A model generated the notes under the pieces. The model was not told the origin of the DNA. It made no database searches and worked only from the letters and a program-made list of their open reading frames with translations. DNA of 64,000 nucleotides from Verrucomicrobium spinosum DSM 4136 = JCM 18804 (lineage in GTDB: Bacteria; Verrucomicrobiota; Verrucomicrobiia; Verrucomicrobiales; Verrucomicrobiaceae). The stretch is from contig NZ_ABIZ01000001.1 in assembly GCF_000172155.1 (NCBI RefSeq), positions 3,071,105 to 3,135,104 of the forward strand. Reading direction: 5' to 3'. The translations under genes were made by a program, and so were the position numbers. Position 1 is the stretch's first letter. The number at the start of each line of letters is the position of its first letter. Shown one piece after another: positions 25,171-34,101 of this stretch.

Positions 25171-25208
25171 TCGGGAAGTTGCAGCGGCAAGGCACGAAAG
25201 GCACACGG

Positions 25209-26597
25209 ATGGCAGCTACCAAGAAACATGTCGCAATCCTCGGTGGAGGAGTGTGTGGGCTCTATGCCGCCCGCGTCCTCACTCGTGTGGGCATTCCGGT
25301 CACCGTTTTGGAAAAAGGAGCGCAGCCAGGAGGGCTGGCCACCTCCCATGAGCGGAGTGGCAACTGGTACGACTTGGGGTGCCACATGCTTCATGAGTTC
25401 GACAAAGAGGTCTATGAAGACATCATGTCGCTCATGGGGGATGAGAGCATCCCGGTGCAGTTGGATGCCAAGATCCGCTGGGCAGGCAGCTTCTATCGCT
25501 ACCCGCTACAGTTCCAGGACATGATCAAGGGGATTCCCATTTTCACCCTGGCCTTCTATACCCTTGGTTTGTTTTACGCCCAGATCCGTCAGGCTTTGGT
25601 GCCTTGGCACCCGAAGAATGCGGAGGAGGCTTTGATCCAGCTCTATGGGGCTCCTCTGTATAAGTTCTTCTTCAAGGACTTCACCCATCGCTACTGGGGC
25701 ATTCACCCGCGCGAGCTCAGTGCCACCTTCATCACCACCAAGATGCCGCGGCTCAGTGCGGTGGATGTGATCAAGAAGGCGCTCGGCAAAGTGGGTGTGA
25801 AGGACAAAAGCTTGAAGGCAGTGGACAGCGCTCTTCACGAGGAGACGCTGCACTATTCCCGCACGGGTGCGGAGGCCATGCCCCGGGCAATGGCCCAGGC
25901 GGTGACGGAAGCGGGCGGGAGTGTGATTCTCAACGCCGATGTCCAGCAAGTGCAGATGACCGACGGCCGGGTGACGGCGGTGACGTATCGGCAAGGTGGG
26001 GAGACCCACGTGGTGGAATGCGATGAGTGCATCTCTACGATCCCCCTGCCTTGGCTGGTGCAAAAAGCAGATCCGGCCCCGGCAGCGAGCGTGGTGGAAG
26101 CTTCCCATCAGCTCCGTTTCAAGCCCATCTCCATTTACGGCCTGCTGGTAAAGAAACCGAAGTGCATCGACGGCCTCTACATCTACTACCGGGATCGATT
26201 TTTCCATCGCGTGGGCGAGCCCAAAAACGCTGGCCTCGTGGTGAAACCCGAGGGGCACACTGTGCTGATCGTGGAGACCACCTGTGAAATCGGCGATGCT
26301 AAATGGAACGGCACTGAGGAAGCCAAAGAGCGGCTCTTTACGGATCTGGAACTGGAGAACATCTGTGCCCGGGAAGACGTTGTGGAGGTGAACATTCTGC
26401 ACGGCGAGACAGGGTACCCGATCTTCAGCCTCGGCTTTGAGCCGCACTATGAGCAAGTCATGCAGTGGGTAAAAGGGGTCAGCAACCTACAGTCCACCGG
26501 ACGGCAGGGGGGCTTCAAATATCCCAACATGCACTCCGCCATGCGTATGGGGGCGACGGCCGCCCAAGTGGTTTTGAAGCGGTTGCAGCATTCGTAG
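25209..26597 (+). CDS. FAD-dependent protein of the UDP-galactopyranose mutase / protoporphyrinogen oxidase-like type
   Basis: The product has 462 residues from ATG 25209 (the longer frame starts with a weak TTG). The dinucleotide motif VAILGGGVCGLYAARVL lies at residues 8-24, followed by VTVLEKGAQPGGLATS, the second FAD contact typical of the amine-oxidase/UDP-galactopyranose-mutase superfamily. The C-terminal FAD segment is QGGFKYPNMHSAMRMGATAA. Such proteins near sugar-nucleotide enzymes often modify a nucleotide sugar, but the substrate is not readable. It forms a tight pair with the upstream NAD-dependent enzyme. Confidence 0.82.
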   Translation: MAATKKHVAILGGGVCGLYAARVLTRVGIPVTVLEKGAQPGGLATSHERSGNWYDLGCHMLHEFDKEVYEDIMSLMGDESIPVQLDAKIRWAGSFYRYPLQFQDMIKGIPIFTLAFYTLGLFYAQIRQALVPWHPKNAEEALIQLYGAPLYKFFFKDFTHRYWGIHPRELSATFITTKMPRLSAVDVIKKALGKVGVKDKSLKAVDSALHEETLHYSRTGAEAMPRAMAQAVTEAGGSVILNADVQQVQMTDGRVTAVTYRQGGETHVVECDECISTIPLPWLVQKADPAPAASVVEASHQLRFKPISIYGLLVKKPKCIDGLYIYYRDRFFHRVGEPKNAGLVVKPEGHTVLIVETTCEIGDAKWNGTEEAKERLFTDLELENICAREDVVEVNILHGETGYPIFSLGFEPHYEQVMQWVKGVSNLQSTGRQGGFKYPNMHSAMRMGATAAQVVLKRLQHS

Positions 26598-26610
26598 GCT
26601 CGAGGAGCCA

Positions 26611-27093
26611 TCACAGATCACCGCCCTTGGGCGGTGTCTTCCAGGACCGTTCCATCGGTGGGAGCTGAAAGTGCTCCCGAATCATGTCCACATTCTTGAG
26701 ATTGGCCTTCACGACGAGGTCAAAAATGTCACCGGCAAAGGGGACGGACCCCACACCCGTATCAACAAGAATGTTCATGACCATTTTGGCCAGCTTTGCG
26801 CGAGGCAGTCCCAGCCTTCCTGCCTGGACGACGATGAATCCAGAGGCCAGAGAGGTGGCGACATCGCCCACGACCGGCAGCAGCATGCCGATGACTCCAT
26901 CTGCGCCCACCCGCCAGTTCAGTCCGGGGATGTTGATCGCCGAGTCCAGAATGCGGGCCAGTTTCTCCACTTGCTTGAGGATGAGCTCTTGGTCAGGGGT
27001 CAGGTCTGTCGGCGTGTATGAAGCTCCGGGCATCTCTGGTGGCAGGACTTCGAAATCGGTTTCGTTTGGCATGGTCGTGGATGAGGTGGTCAT
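26611..27093 (-). CDS. DUF4112 domain protein
   Basis: The product has 160 residues. The conserved DUF4112 (PF13430) segment runs from about residue 43 (LARILDSAINIPGLNWRVG) through two hydrophobic stretches (LLPVVGDVATSLASGFIVV and GVGSVPFAGDIFDLVVKANL). A Thr/Pro/Glu-rich N-terminus precedes it. The function of the family is unknown; it is membrane-associated by hydrophobicity. It converges on the FAD gene with 13 bases between stops. Confidence 0.88.
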   Translation of the reverse strand: MTTSSTTMPNETDFEVLPPEMPGASYTPTDLTPDQELILKQVEKLARILDSAINIPGLNWRVGADGVIGMLLPVVGDVATSLASGFIVVQAGRLGLPRAKLAKMVMNILVDTGVGSVPFAGDIFDLVVKANLKNVDMIREHFQLPPMERSWKTPPKGGDL

Positions 27094-27174
27094 ACGGGTT
27101 GAGACAGCTCAGACACTGTTACCGCGACATTATTTCACTGGCATCGCTTCAAACGCTGGAGAGAGTGTTTTTTT

Positions 27175-27570
27175 ATGAAGGCAGATCTCCTCAAGCTCCG
27201 CATTGCAGGCATCATGGGATTCCTGGCCGTAGGCCTAGGGGCGATGGGGGCGCATGCGCTGAAGACCAAGTGGGAGGCCACCTTGGGGACTGTGGAGGCG
27301 GCGTATCGATTGGATGTCTGGAAGACGGCGAGCCAATACCATCTTGCACATGCTGTGGTGTTGCTAGTCCTCGCATTCGCCTTTAGCCGCCCCGATCAAG
27401 GACGTTGGGCCAGTCGATTGATGACCGGGGGCATCGTGTTTTTCAGCGGGAGTTTGTATCTGCTGTGCTTGAGCGGTGTGAAATGGCTCGGTGCCATCAC
27501 GCCAATTGGCGGGGTGCTTTTTATGCTCGGCTGGCTCGTTCTGCTCGTTCCTGCAAAAGAAAAGGCGTAA
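27175..27570 (+). CDS. DUF423 (YgdD/YwdK-like) integral membrane protein
   Basis: The product has 131 residues with four predicted helices. Family hallmarks are the first helix GFLAVGLGAMGAHALK, the VWKTASQYHLAHAVVLL second helix, and GGIVFFSGSLYLLCLSG in the third. These match DUF423 (PF04241) over the full normal length. The physiological role is unknown. It is divergent from the DUF4112 gene, with an 81-bp gap holding both promoters. Confidence 0.92.
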   Translation: MKADLLKLRIAGIMGFLAVGLGAMGAHALKTKWEATLGTVEAAYRLDVWKTASQYHLAHAVVLLVLAFAFSRPDQGRWASRLMTGGIVFFSGSLYLLCLSGVKWLGAITPIGGVLFMLGWLVLLVPAKEKA

Positions 27571-27794
27571 TTCCAGGGCCAGGAGAAGGCGGCGATGTTG
27601 CCAGCCGAAGTTCCTTATCGGGGAAGTGCTTCGACTGAGTGCTAGCTTGGGTAGGTCGGTTATTTTGCCAGTCGCGCAGATATTGAGTGACTGCGTGTAG
27701 GCAGGTCCCCAAAAGCGGCGACGGGGCGACTCGCCTGGTGTCATCCGCGCATTGACCCATGCGGATCGAGGAATTCGCTCCGCTCGCATCCAGA

Positions 27795-29696
27795 TTAGCG
27801 TGTCTGCCTGCGGTGGAGGAAGGGGAAGCTCTGGACGACGGCGATGATCAAAGGTTCGCTCCGATAGTCGGCTTTTTTCAGGGTCTCCTCCAACCTCAGC
27901 AGGGTGGGCTGGTCGCTCACCTCCAGGCCGCGGTTCAGGGCATAACCGAGGAGGCGGGAGCACAGGGTGCGGACAAACATGTCCTTCTCCTGCATCAGCA
28001 CTTTCCGCATCTCGGCGGGTCCCGCAAAAGCGGTGCCGTCGGGCATCAAGCCGCTGGCATCAAGAGGCTTGCCGTTCTCATCGTTCCGCCACTTGCCGAT
28101 GGCGTCGAAGTTCTCAAGGCCAAAGCCCAGGGGGTCCATGCGGGCATGGCAGCCGGCGCAGACGGGCTTGGCGCGATGCTGCTCCAGGCGTTGACGGAAG
28201 GTGAGTTCACCTTTGATGGAGCGATCGTCTTCCGGGAGTTCTCCCACATTAGGAGGAGGGGGCGGGGGAGGGGCGCTGAGCAGTTGTTCCAGCACCCACT
28301 TGCCTCGAAGAACTGGGCTGGTCCTCTGGGGGAGGGCGGTGACGGCGAGTATGGCACCCATCCCGGTGAGACCGCCACGCTTGTTGTCGGTGAACTTCAC
28401 CTGGCGCATTTCCTTGCCCTGAATTCCGGGGATGTCGTAGAGCTTGGCCAGCGGCTCATTGACGAAGGTGTAGTCACTGTCCAGCAGATCAAGCATCCGT
28501 CCATTGTGGCGCAGTACTGCGTCGCAGAAGGTGAAGACCTCGTCGTACATGGCCTGCCGGAGGGCGTCGTTGAAGTCCTTGAACTTCCGGCGATCGGGAT
28601 CCACGGCATTGAAGAGCTGCTCGAAATGGAGCCACTGGCCGGCGAAGTTCTTGGTGAAGGCCAAGGCCTTGGGGTCGGCCAGCATGCGCTTGGTTTCCGC
28701 TGCGAGCACTGCCGGGTCGTGAAGTTTCTGCTCTGCAGCCAGCTTGAGCAGGGCGTCGTCAGGGGCTGAGACCCAGAGGAAGTAGGAGAGCCGGCTGGCG
28801 ACCTCGTAGTGATTGACCTTCCATGGTTCCTTCGCCCACGGCCGATCCTCTTCTTCAATCAGCAGGAACTTGGGGGACAGGAGGATCGCTTTGAAGGCGA
28901 CCTTCATGGCACCGTCCCAGTTTTCGCCCCGCTGGAGCGCCGCGGCAAAGATCTTGATGACCTCTTTGAGTTCTGCCTCCGTCGGGGGGCGTCGGTAGGC
29001 CTTGAGCAGGAAGGGGCGAAGCGCAAGCTCTGCGCCCACCTCGGCGGGGAGCTTGTCGCTGGTGACAGGGGCCATCAGGCGGCCGCGCAGTTCTGGCTTG
29101 CTCCAGACTTCGGCGATGGCATCATTGGCACCGCCCATGAATTTTTCCATCAACAGCGTGGAAAAGGTCAGGGTGTCGGCATTGTTGGCGAAACCCTCGC
29201 CACCAGCGCCATCGGCAGGGAACTTGTCGCCGGGTCGGGTGCTGATCCCCAAAAGATCACGAAGGGTGTTGGAGTACTCTTCACGATTGAGGCGGCGGAC
29301 CTTGCGATGCCCTGGGTCTGATGCCGGGCTGGCTTTGATCGCGAGTTCATTGGCCTTGATCCAGTCGAGGATTGCCTGCTTCTGACCCGCATCGAGTGGT
29401 GTCTTGTTCTTTGGCGGCATGGTCCCGGACCGCACCTGCTCTCGAACCTTGTCCCAAAGGCGGACGTTGTGCCGGTTCAATCCCGGCTGGCGCAACGATT
29501 CCAGGCTGACGTCCCCCTTCTTCATCTCCTCGTCATGGCAGTCGATGCACCGCTGTTCCAGGAGAGGAAGGATGCTTTTCTCGAAGGACTCAGCGGACGC
29601 TGCGAGCGTGGCCGGTGCGGGCTCCGCCATGCACCACGAACTGGTGGCCATAACGAAGAGAATTCGAATGATACGGGAAGCTGCGCTGGAAGCCAT
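27795..29696 (-). CDS. DUF1592/PSCyt1 planctomycete-type cytochrome protein
   Basis: The product has 633 residues. A hydrophobic export segment (about 9-25) precedes a cytochrome domain with heme motif CIDCH at residues 50-54. Then come the DUF1587 block RLNREEYSNTLRDLLG, the DUF1595/DUF1592 helical region (ASRLSYFLWVSAPDD), and DUF1588 with CAGCH at 513-517 (CAGCHARMDPLGFGLENFD). The end matches DUF1585 (LIIAVVQSFPF). The arrangement is full length for the family. The usual partner, a DUF1552 protein, is not adjacent. The gene upstream on the same strand is ceramidase-like (70-base gap), so the pair may be co-transcribed. A role in extracytoplasmic redox degradation of polymers is a family-level inference. 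Confidence 0.9.
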   Translation of the reverse strand: MASSAASRIIRILFVMATSSWCMAEPAPATLAASAESFEKSILPLLEQRCIDCHDEEMKKGDVSLESLRQPGLNRHNVRLWDKVREQVRSGTMPPKNKTPLDAGQKQAILDWIKANELAIKASPASDPGHRKVRRLNREEYSNTLRDLLGISTRPGDKFPADGAGGEGFANNADTLTFSTLLMEKFMGGANDAIAEVWSKPELRGRLMAPVTSDKLPAEVGAELALRPFLLKAYRRPPTEAELKEVIKIFAAALQRGENWDGAMKVAFKAILLSPKFLLIEEEDRPWAKEPWKVNHYEVASRLSYFLWVSAPDDALLKLAAEQKLHDPAVLAAETKRMLADPKALAFTKNFAGQWLHFEQLFNAVDPDRRKFKDFNDALRQAMYDEVFTFCDAVLRHNGRMLDLLDSDYTFVNEPLAKLYDIPGIQGKEMRQVKFTDNKRGGLTGMGAILAVTALPQRTSPVLRGKWVLEQLLSAPPPPPPPNVGELPEDDRSIKGELTFRQRLEQHRAKPVCAGCHARMDPLGFGLENFDAIGKWRNDENGKPLDASGLMPDGTAFAGPAEMRKVLMQEKDMFVRTLCSRLLGYALNRGLEVSDQPTLLRLEETLKKADYRSEPLIIAVVQSFPFLHRRQTR

Positions 29697-29766
29697 CTGG
29701 GGGATCAGGATTACGCCCCCGGAATGCCCATGCTATCCACAGAGTTGGTCTGGTTCTGCGTTCTGG

Positions 29767-31146
29767 TTACGGACTTAGCAGCTTCCTGACCGCGCCCATG
29801 AGAATCTCTTCGCTCTCGGGGCCGACGTTGGTGGAGCGGGGCTCCATCTCATAGCCACCCTGGGCGTAGGCGGCGCGGGTGCCGATGTAGCCGGGGCCGT
29901 AGTCACCGTAGGCGGCCATGGCCACTTTCAGGTCCGGGCGCAGGGCCTTGGCGTTGAGTTGGTACTCGACGAACAGTTCGCCCGGCATGTGGAGGATGCG
30001 GGCGGGGCCGACGGCGAGGCAGGCGATTTCAATCTGATGCTGGTTTCGGTCGCGATCCAGAAAAGAGAGCTGATCGATCTGCCCAATGTACCCCATCCGG
30101 ACAGAAGTGCTGAGCAGTGCTTTTTCCAGGTCCTCTTTGACAAGGTGTTTGCCGGCGGGCAATCTCACCGGTTCGTAGGACCAGCGGACCTCGCTCGCAT
30201 CCAACGGGAACTTTTCAGTGGCGGCATAGGCTCTCGCCATGGCGTCGGCCAGTCGGGTGGCGAGGATGAGGCGGTTTTCTTTGGAACCGTCGTTATACTT
30301 GCCGGCGGCCACGTTGCCGCCGGCACCGTTGAAGTGCACATGCAGGGCTTCTGGAACGGACTGCCCACGCATGAACCGGGCGATGCCGGGGAAGTCGCAG
30401 CTGGGCACTCCGGTGCGGTAGTAGCTCTGCGGGTGGCACGCGTAGTAGCTCAGCACTGCCAGCGGCTTCTCACCATTCCAGAAACTCAACTGGGAAACGA
30501 CGGGATCAATCAGTCCCTCGGGTTCAGCTCGCAGGCTGGCATCTTTGGTGGCGCTGCCTCTCATGGGGCGGAGCCGGCCTTCCGGTCCGACAATGCGGCG
30601 GTTGGAGGCAACTTCGATAGCTTTGGCCTCGCCCCAGCCGACATGGGTGGCTGGCTGGGCCAGGGGGAGTGCGACCTTCACGGCCTCGGCGAGCCGTGCC
30701 ACCACTTCCCGATGAAAGGTGCCTTCGCAACGGCCCAGGTCTGCGATACCCAGCTCCTTCATGATCCTCTCTCCAGTGAAATCGCAGCCAGGTGCGTCAT
30801 GTTGATGGAGGGTGTGCACAGCGACACGGTGCACTGAGGTGTTGGCCGCCGCGGCCAGGGCCTTGCAAAAGGCGTCGTGTCCTTCGTTTCCGATTCCGAT
30901 CCAATCCACTGCACACAGCACAATCGGCGGGTCTTGTCCCAAGATGACGATGCCGCGGGCTCGCAGGGTCAACTCGTCGAGCCGTCTCACTTTGTCATAG
31001 GCCATGCTAGAGCCGATGGGCGGGGTCGCGTCCACGTCGAACGTGGCGATCTTGACGCCATCAGCGCAAATCATTGACGTGGTTGCGAAGAAGGTAAGCA
31101 GGAGCACGGCGAGATGCAGGGTTGCTCTGTGACAAACGGTGGGCAT
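29767..31146 (-). CDS. Neutral/alkaline ceramidase-like secreted protein
   Basis: The product has 459 residues from ATG 31146; the longer frame begins with a weak TTG. Signal peptide within the first 30 residues ([19 protein letters not shown]). The mature protein opens [19 protein letters not shown], the N-terminal signature of the neutral/alkaline non-lysosomal ceramidase domain (PF04734). Likely zinc ligands lie in [11 protein letters not shown] and in [11 protein letters not shown]; the block [18 protein letters not shown] follows. PVC bacteria carry many such paralogs, mostly of unknown substrate, so ceramide cleavage should not be assumed. Confidence 0.85.
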   Translation of the reverse strand: MPTVCHRATLHLAVLLLTFFATTSMICADGVKIATFDVDATPPIGSSMAYDKVRRLDELTLRARGIVILGQDPPIVLCAVDWIGIGNEGHDAFCKALAAAANTSVHRVAVHTLHQHDAPGCDFTGERIMKELGIADLGRCEGTFHREVVARLAEAVKVALPLAQPATHVGWGEAKAIEVASNRRIVGPEGRLRPMRGSATKDASLRAEPEGLIDPVVSQLSFWNGEKPLAVLSYYACHPQSYYRTGVPSCDFPGIARFMRGQSVPEALHVHFNGAGGNVAAGKYNDGSKENRLILATRLADAMARAYAATEKFPLDASEVRWSYEPVRLPAGKHLVKEDLEKALLSTSVRMGYIGQIDQLSFLDRDRNQHQIEIACLAVGPARILHMPGELFVEYQLNAKALRPDLKVAMAAYGDYGPGYIGTRAAYAQGGYEMEPRSTNVGPESEEILMGAVRKLLSP

Positions 31147-31483
31147 GGGGCCTGATACGGTGTGCAAGGGCTGTGATTCTGCCTCTGATGACTATCCGAT
31201 TACAAGAGGGCAAAAGAGTACCACGTGAGGGATCGGCAGTCTCCGCTGGGGTTGAAGGAGGGGGAGCAGAGAGGGTGAGTGCGATTGAGGCGCAACGATG
31301 AGAAAAATATGGAAAACGATGCTTGTTGCGCCTCGATTTGCATGATTGGTAGCTTCAATGGCGCACAATACCTAGTGGAAGAGGCGCATAACCGAGACAA
31401 ATCCCGTAAATGCGATAATATAAAGTTGCTTTTCTGATGGAGTCTGTGAAAATTGAGAAATCAACCGCGTGACGCTATCAATA
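31147..31483. other. Divergent intergenic region with a long-loop inverted repeat
   Basis: A 337-base spacer between the ceramidase-like gene (minus) and a PEP-CTERM gene (plus). It holds a perfect 10-bp inverted repeat, GAGGCGCAAC (31287-31296) and GTTGCGCCTC (31325-31334), separated by 28 AT-rich bases. The sequence around the right arm resembles 35343-35360 (TTGCGCCTCNANTTGCAT). I see no ORF. Confidence 0.5.
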
Positions 31484-32308
31484 ATGAGATTCCCCATTCT
31501 TGCCACTTTAGCTGCCCTCTTCGTAGGGGCTGGCCTTTCCGCAGCGGAGTCGGTGGATATTGAGTTTGACAACTTCTCCGGGAATCAAACCGGGACGCTG
31601 CAAGATCTCGGTCCGTACTACCAGTCTTCGGTGATGAAGTTCACCAATGTGGCGAGCGTGGGAAATGTGTCAGTTGATCTGCGCGTTACCGCCTCGGCTT
31701 GGGGAGCCTACGCGTTCACGGGGCACCTGCCTGACTACAGCCAGACCTATGGTCAGCCCAACGGTGACTTGGGGCTCTACTACACAGCAACATCCTATGG
31801 TTCCGGCGGGCTGCACTACACACTCGAGTTTTTCAAAGGGGGTACGAATTTCAGCACCACCTTCACGGTGAGCCAGTTTGATCTGCTCATCTACGATGTG
31901 GACGGCGAAACGAAGCAGTCCGAAGCCTTCCGCGCCTACCTTTCCGATGGTTTGACTTCCTATCGTCTGGCAGACAGCCCGAACAGCGTGTCGGCTTCCT
32001 ACTTCACCGATGGGGTGCTCTTCAGCGGTCCAGGGTACAACATTTCCGAGACAGATCCGTCCGCTGCGGCGATCCTGACCTACAACAACACGAACAAGAT
32101 CACCCTCGACTTCGAGTCCAAGACGACCGGGGGCTCCTTGCCGAACGGGATTTTCACCGCCATCGATGGTGACTTGAGTCTGGTTAAGGGAGACACGAGC
32201 GATTTTGGCAATCCTGTCGCGGTGCCTGAGCCTTCCGGCCTGGTGTTCATTGCAGCGGCTGGAGTGGTGCTGGTGCTTCGCCGCAAGCGCCGTACGACTG
32301 CTGATTGA
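31484..32308 (+). CDS. PEP-CTERM surface protein
   Basis: The product has 274 residues. ATG 31484 was preferred over GTG 31469 because it yields a compact signal peptide (MRFPILATLAALFVGAGLSA). The mature part is a single beta-rich domain with no catalytic motif (TFTVSQFDLLIYDVDGET). The C-terminus is a textbook PEP-CTERM tail: VAVPEPSGLVFIAAAGVV, then LRRKRR. Surface sorting by an exosortase is expected from the family; that enzyme is not in the window. A strong terminator follows 20 bases after the stop, so the gene is monocistronic. Confidence 0.88.
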   Translation: MRFPILATLAALFVGAGLSAAESVDIEFDNFSGNQTGTLQDLGPYYQSSVMKFTNVASVGNVSVDLRVTASAWGAYAFTGHLPDYSQTYGQPNGDLGLYYTATSYGSGGLHYTLEFFKGGTNFSTTFTVSQFDLLIYDVDGETKQSEAFRAYLSDGLTSYRLADSPNSVSASYFTDGVLFSGPGYNISETDPSAAAILTYNNTNKITLDFESKTTGGSLPNGIFTAIDGDLSLVKGDTSDFGNPVAVPEPSGLVFIAAAGVVLVLRRKRRTTAD

Positions 32309-32328
32309 TCGACACCTTAAAGCTTGTG

Positions 32329-32362
32329 CGCCTGGCCCACTTTGAGTGGGCCAGGCGTTTCT
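32329..32362 (+). terminator. Rho-independent terminator after the PEP-CTERM gene
   Basis: A perfect 13-bp stem, CGCCTGGCCCACT / AGTGGGCCAGGCG, with a TTG loop, followed by TTTCT. Confidence 0.9.
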
Positions 32363-33156
32363 GTTGGCGGAGCAATACATCCGGTAGCGTAATGTTGCAG
32401 GCTTGGGGCGTGTTGAAGATCTGGCGAAAGAGGAGCATGCGAATTTCGCCCGCGCGCACAGAAGGGACGCCTACCCTTGACCTTCCTCAGCCACTGGCAT
32501 GTCGCAGGACATGACCCCGTGCCGGAGGGCCATAGGAATGTGTGCTGCGGCATGCATTCTCGGGCAGGGCAGAGTGGAGTTAGCCTTTCCGGATCGTGAG
32601 GGGATCCGTTCTGAGATTGCTTGTGATGGGCTGTCCCGTGGGGCCGGGCAAATCCATAGGGAGTTTTGGTGATGTGTTGGCCCAGGTGGGTTGGGGGCTC
32701 AGGGCAATGATGAGCCTAGATTCAAGGTCGCATCTACGGCGGACAGGCCTGTTTCTCTACACCATTCTGTCCTCGAGCTTTGTTAAGGAGGGGTCATATA
32801 GCGTCCTGGTCCGATATGGGTGCTGCAGTGTAGCAGGAGCTTGACACTGGTCTGCTTGGGTTGGGTTGCTCATCATTCCCTGCAGCGGCTGAGTCGCCTT
32901 GAAAGGAAGGCTGTGCGCGGATTTTTGCCAGGGGGTGGCTTGAAAGTTTGGGTGAGGCACATGTAAAAGTTTTTGAGCGCTAAAGTTGTTGAGGCTGTGA
33001 TGGCTATAAGAAAAAATAATAAGGAATGCGGTGGGTAATTAGAAAACGTTCTTGTTTTTGTATTAAGATTGCTACTATTATGTCTTCGTGCAAAGTAGCG
33101 CCATTAATGCAGGGGGCTTCTCCTGGTGGCGTTCAATCCTCCATCCATTCAGCGTC
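32363..33156. other. Gene-free stretch between two PEP-CTERM genes
   Basis: About 790 bases without a supportable gene. Short ORFs occur on both strands (for example 32596-32844) but show no domain, signal or plausible start. The last 200 bases become AT-rich and probably hold the promoter of the next gene. Confidence 0.6.
33052..33081 (+). promoter_or_regulatory. Possible sigma-70-type promoter for the second PEP-CTERM gene
   Basis: TTGTTT (33052-33057) and TATTAT (33076-33081) are separated by 18 bases in an AT-rich stretch, about 75 bases before the ATG at 33157. The -35 match is weak. Confidence 0.3.
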
Positions 33157-33996
33157 ATGACTCCAACAACTTTTTTCCAACGCGGTGCCGTTCCGGTGCT
33201 GGCCTTGCTGCTGGGACTGACAAGTGCCGCACCAGGGCAGTCGGTTGTCCCAACCAACTTCTTTGAGCCGGCGTTTTCGGCCGAGACGGATGGCCCGGGT
33301 GGGGTTTTATCCATTACAATAGACACTGTGACCGCTGCAACTGCCGGGCCCCAATCGTCCGGGGGATCGCCAATCTGGAACCATTCGGCGACAGGCTTGA
33401 TTGAGGCTGGGGTGATCCTTGTCGGCGAAGCGACGCTCTCCACGACGACCACGACGACCGGCAGTGAACTGGTATTTGGTCGCCAGTTGGAGTTGACTGG
33501 GACATTGGGGATACTCAATCCGCTGGTCTCGAACGTTTTGGGCACGAGCCTCTTGAGCAACTGGAGTTCCGATGCCACCGTCAACGGGTTAAGCTTGGCG
33601 GGAGGGAGCGCCTATTCTGTGACCTTCGACATCACGGAGGGGGCGGGCTTGGATGTTTCGGCACTTTCATCGGCCTCCTTCCAGCTCTTTGGCAATGGCA
33701 ACGCCATCACGGGAATTGATACAAGCTCGTTGGTCAACCTGCTCGATTTGATTCAATTGGGTGGCAGCTTGAACAGCTTTGAGCTGACCTTTATCGCTCC
33801 CGAGCCGCTCACCTCGCTGGAATTCCAGTTCAATGCGAGTGCCGTGGCTGATGCCAGCCTTCTGGGCGGGACCAACGGCAACTCTAATGTGCTGACCTTC
33901 TCCAACCTCGCCGTGACACCAGTGCCGGAACCTGGCAGCCTTACCCTGCTGGGGCTGGGAATCTATTTCCTGGTTCGCCGTCGCAATCGCGGGTGA
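33157..33996 (+). CDS. PEP-CTERM surface protein
   Basis: The product has 279 residues from ATG 33157; a longer GTG frame from 33088 adds residues that do not look like a signal peptide. The N-terminal hydrophobic segment (AVPVLALLLGLTSAAPG) follows TTFFQRG. The mature part is Ser/Thr/Gly/Leu-rich beta sequence without known enzymatic motifs. The tail PVPEPGSLTLLGLGIYFLVRRRNRG is a PEP-CTERM signal. It is not closely similar to the PEP-CTERM protein at 31484 apart from this tail. A terminator follows. Confidence 0.86.
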   Translation: MTPTTFFQRGAVPVLALLLGLTSAAPGQSVVPTNFFEPAFSAETDGPGGVLSITIDTVTAATAGPQSSGGSPIWNHSATGLIEAGVILVGEATLSTTTTTTGSELVFGRQLELTGTLGILNPLVSNVLGTSLLSNWSSDATVNGLSLAGGSAYSVTFDITEGAGLDVSALSSASFQLFGNGNAITGIDTSSLVNLLDLIQLGGSLNSFELTFIAPEPLTSLEFQFNASAVADASLLGGTNGNSNVLTFSNLAVTPVPEPGSLTLLGLGIYFLVRRRNRG

Positions 33997-34024
33997 GGCG
34001 CTCTTGAATTTCTTTTCTTCTCAA

Positions 34025-34057
34025 ATGGGTGCCGGGACACTGGCATCCATTTTTTTG
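34025..34057 (+). terminator. Rho-independent terminator after the second PEP-CTERM gene
   Basis: ATGGGTGCC / GGCATCCAT (one G-T pair) with loop GGGACACT, followed by seven T. Confidence 0.85.
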
Positions 34058-34101
34058 TTTTTTGAGTACGAATTCGCTGTAGATTTGCCTATGGATGGAG
34101 A

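Noticed and set aside
23725-25206. 493-codon minus-strand ORF
   Set aside because: Lies wholly opposite the NAD-dependent oxidoreductase, whose Rossmann and SAF motifs are clear; its own composition is typical of an antisense frame of a high-GC gene.
27364-27963. 199-codon minus-strand ORF
   Set aside because: Overlaps the DUF423 gene antisense and the end of the DUF1592 gene; translation is Pro/Arg-rich without motifs.
32596-32844. 82-codon plus-strand ORF between the PEP-CTERM genes
   Set aside because: No ribosome-binding site, domain or neighbour support; composition like the other random frames.
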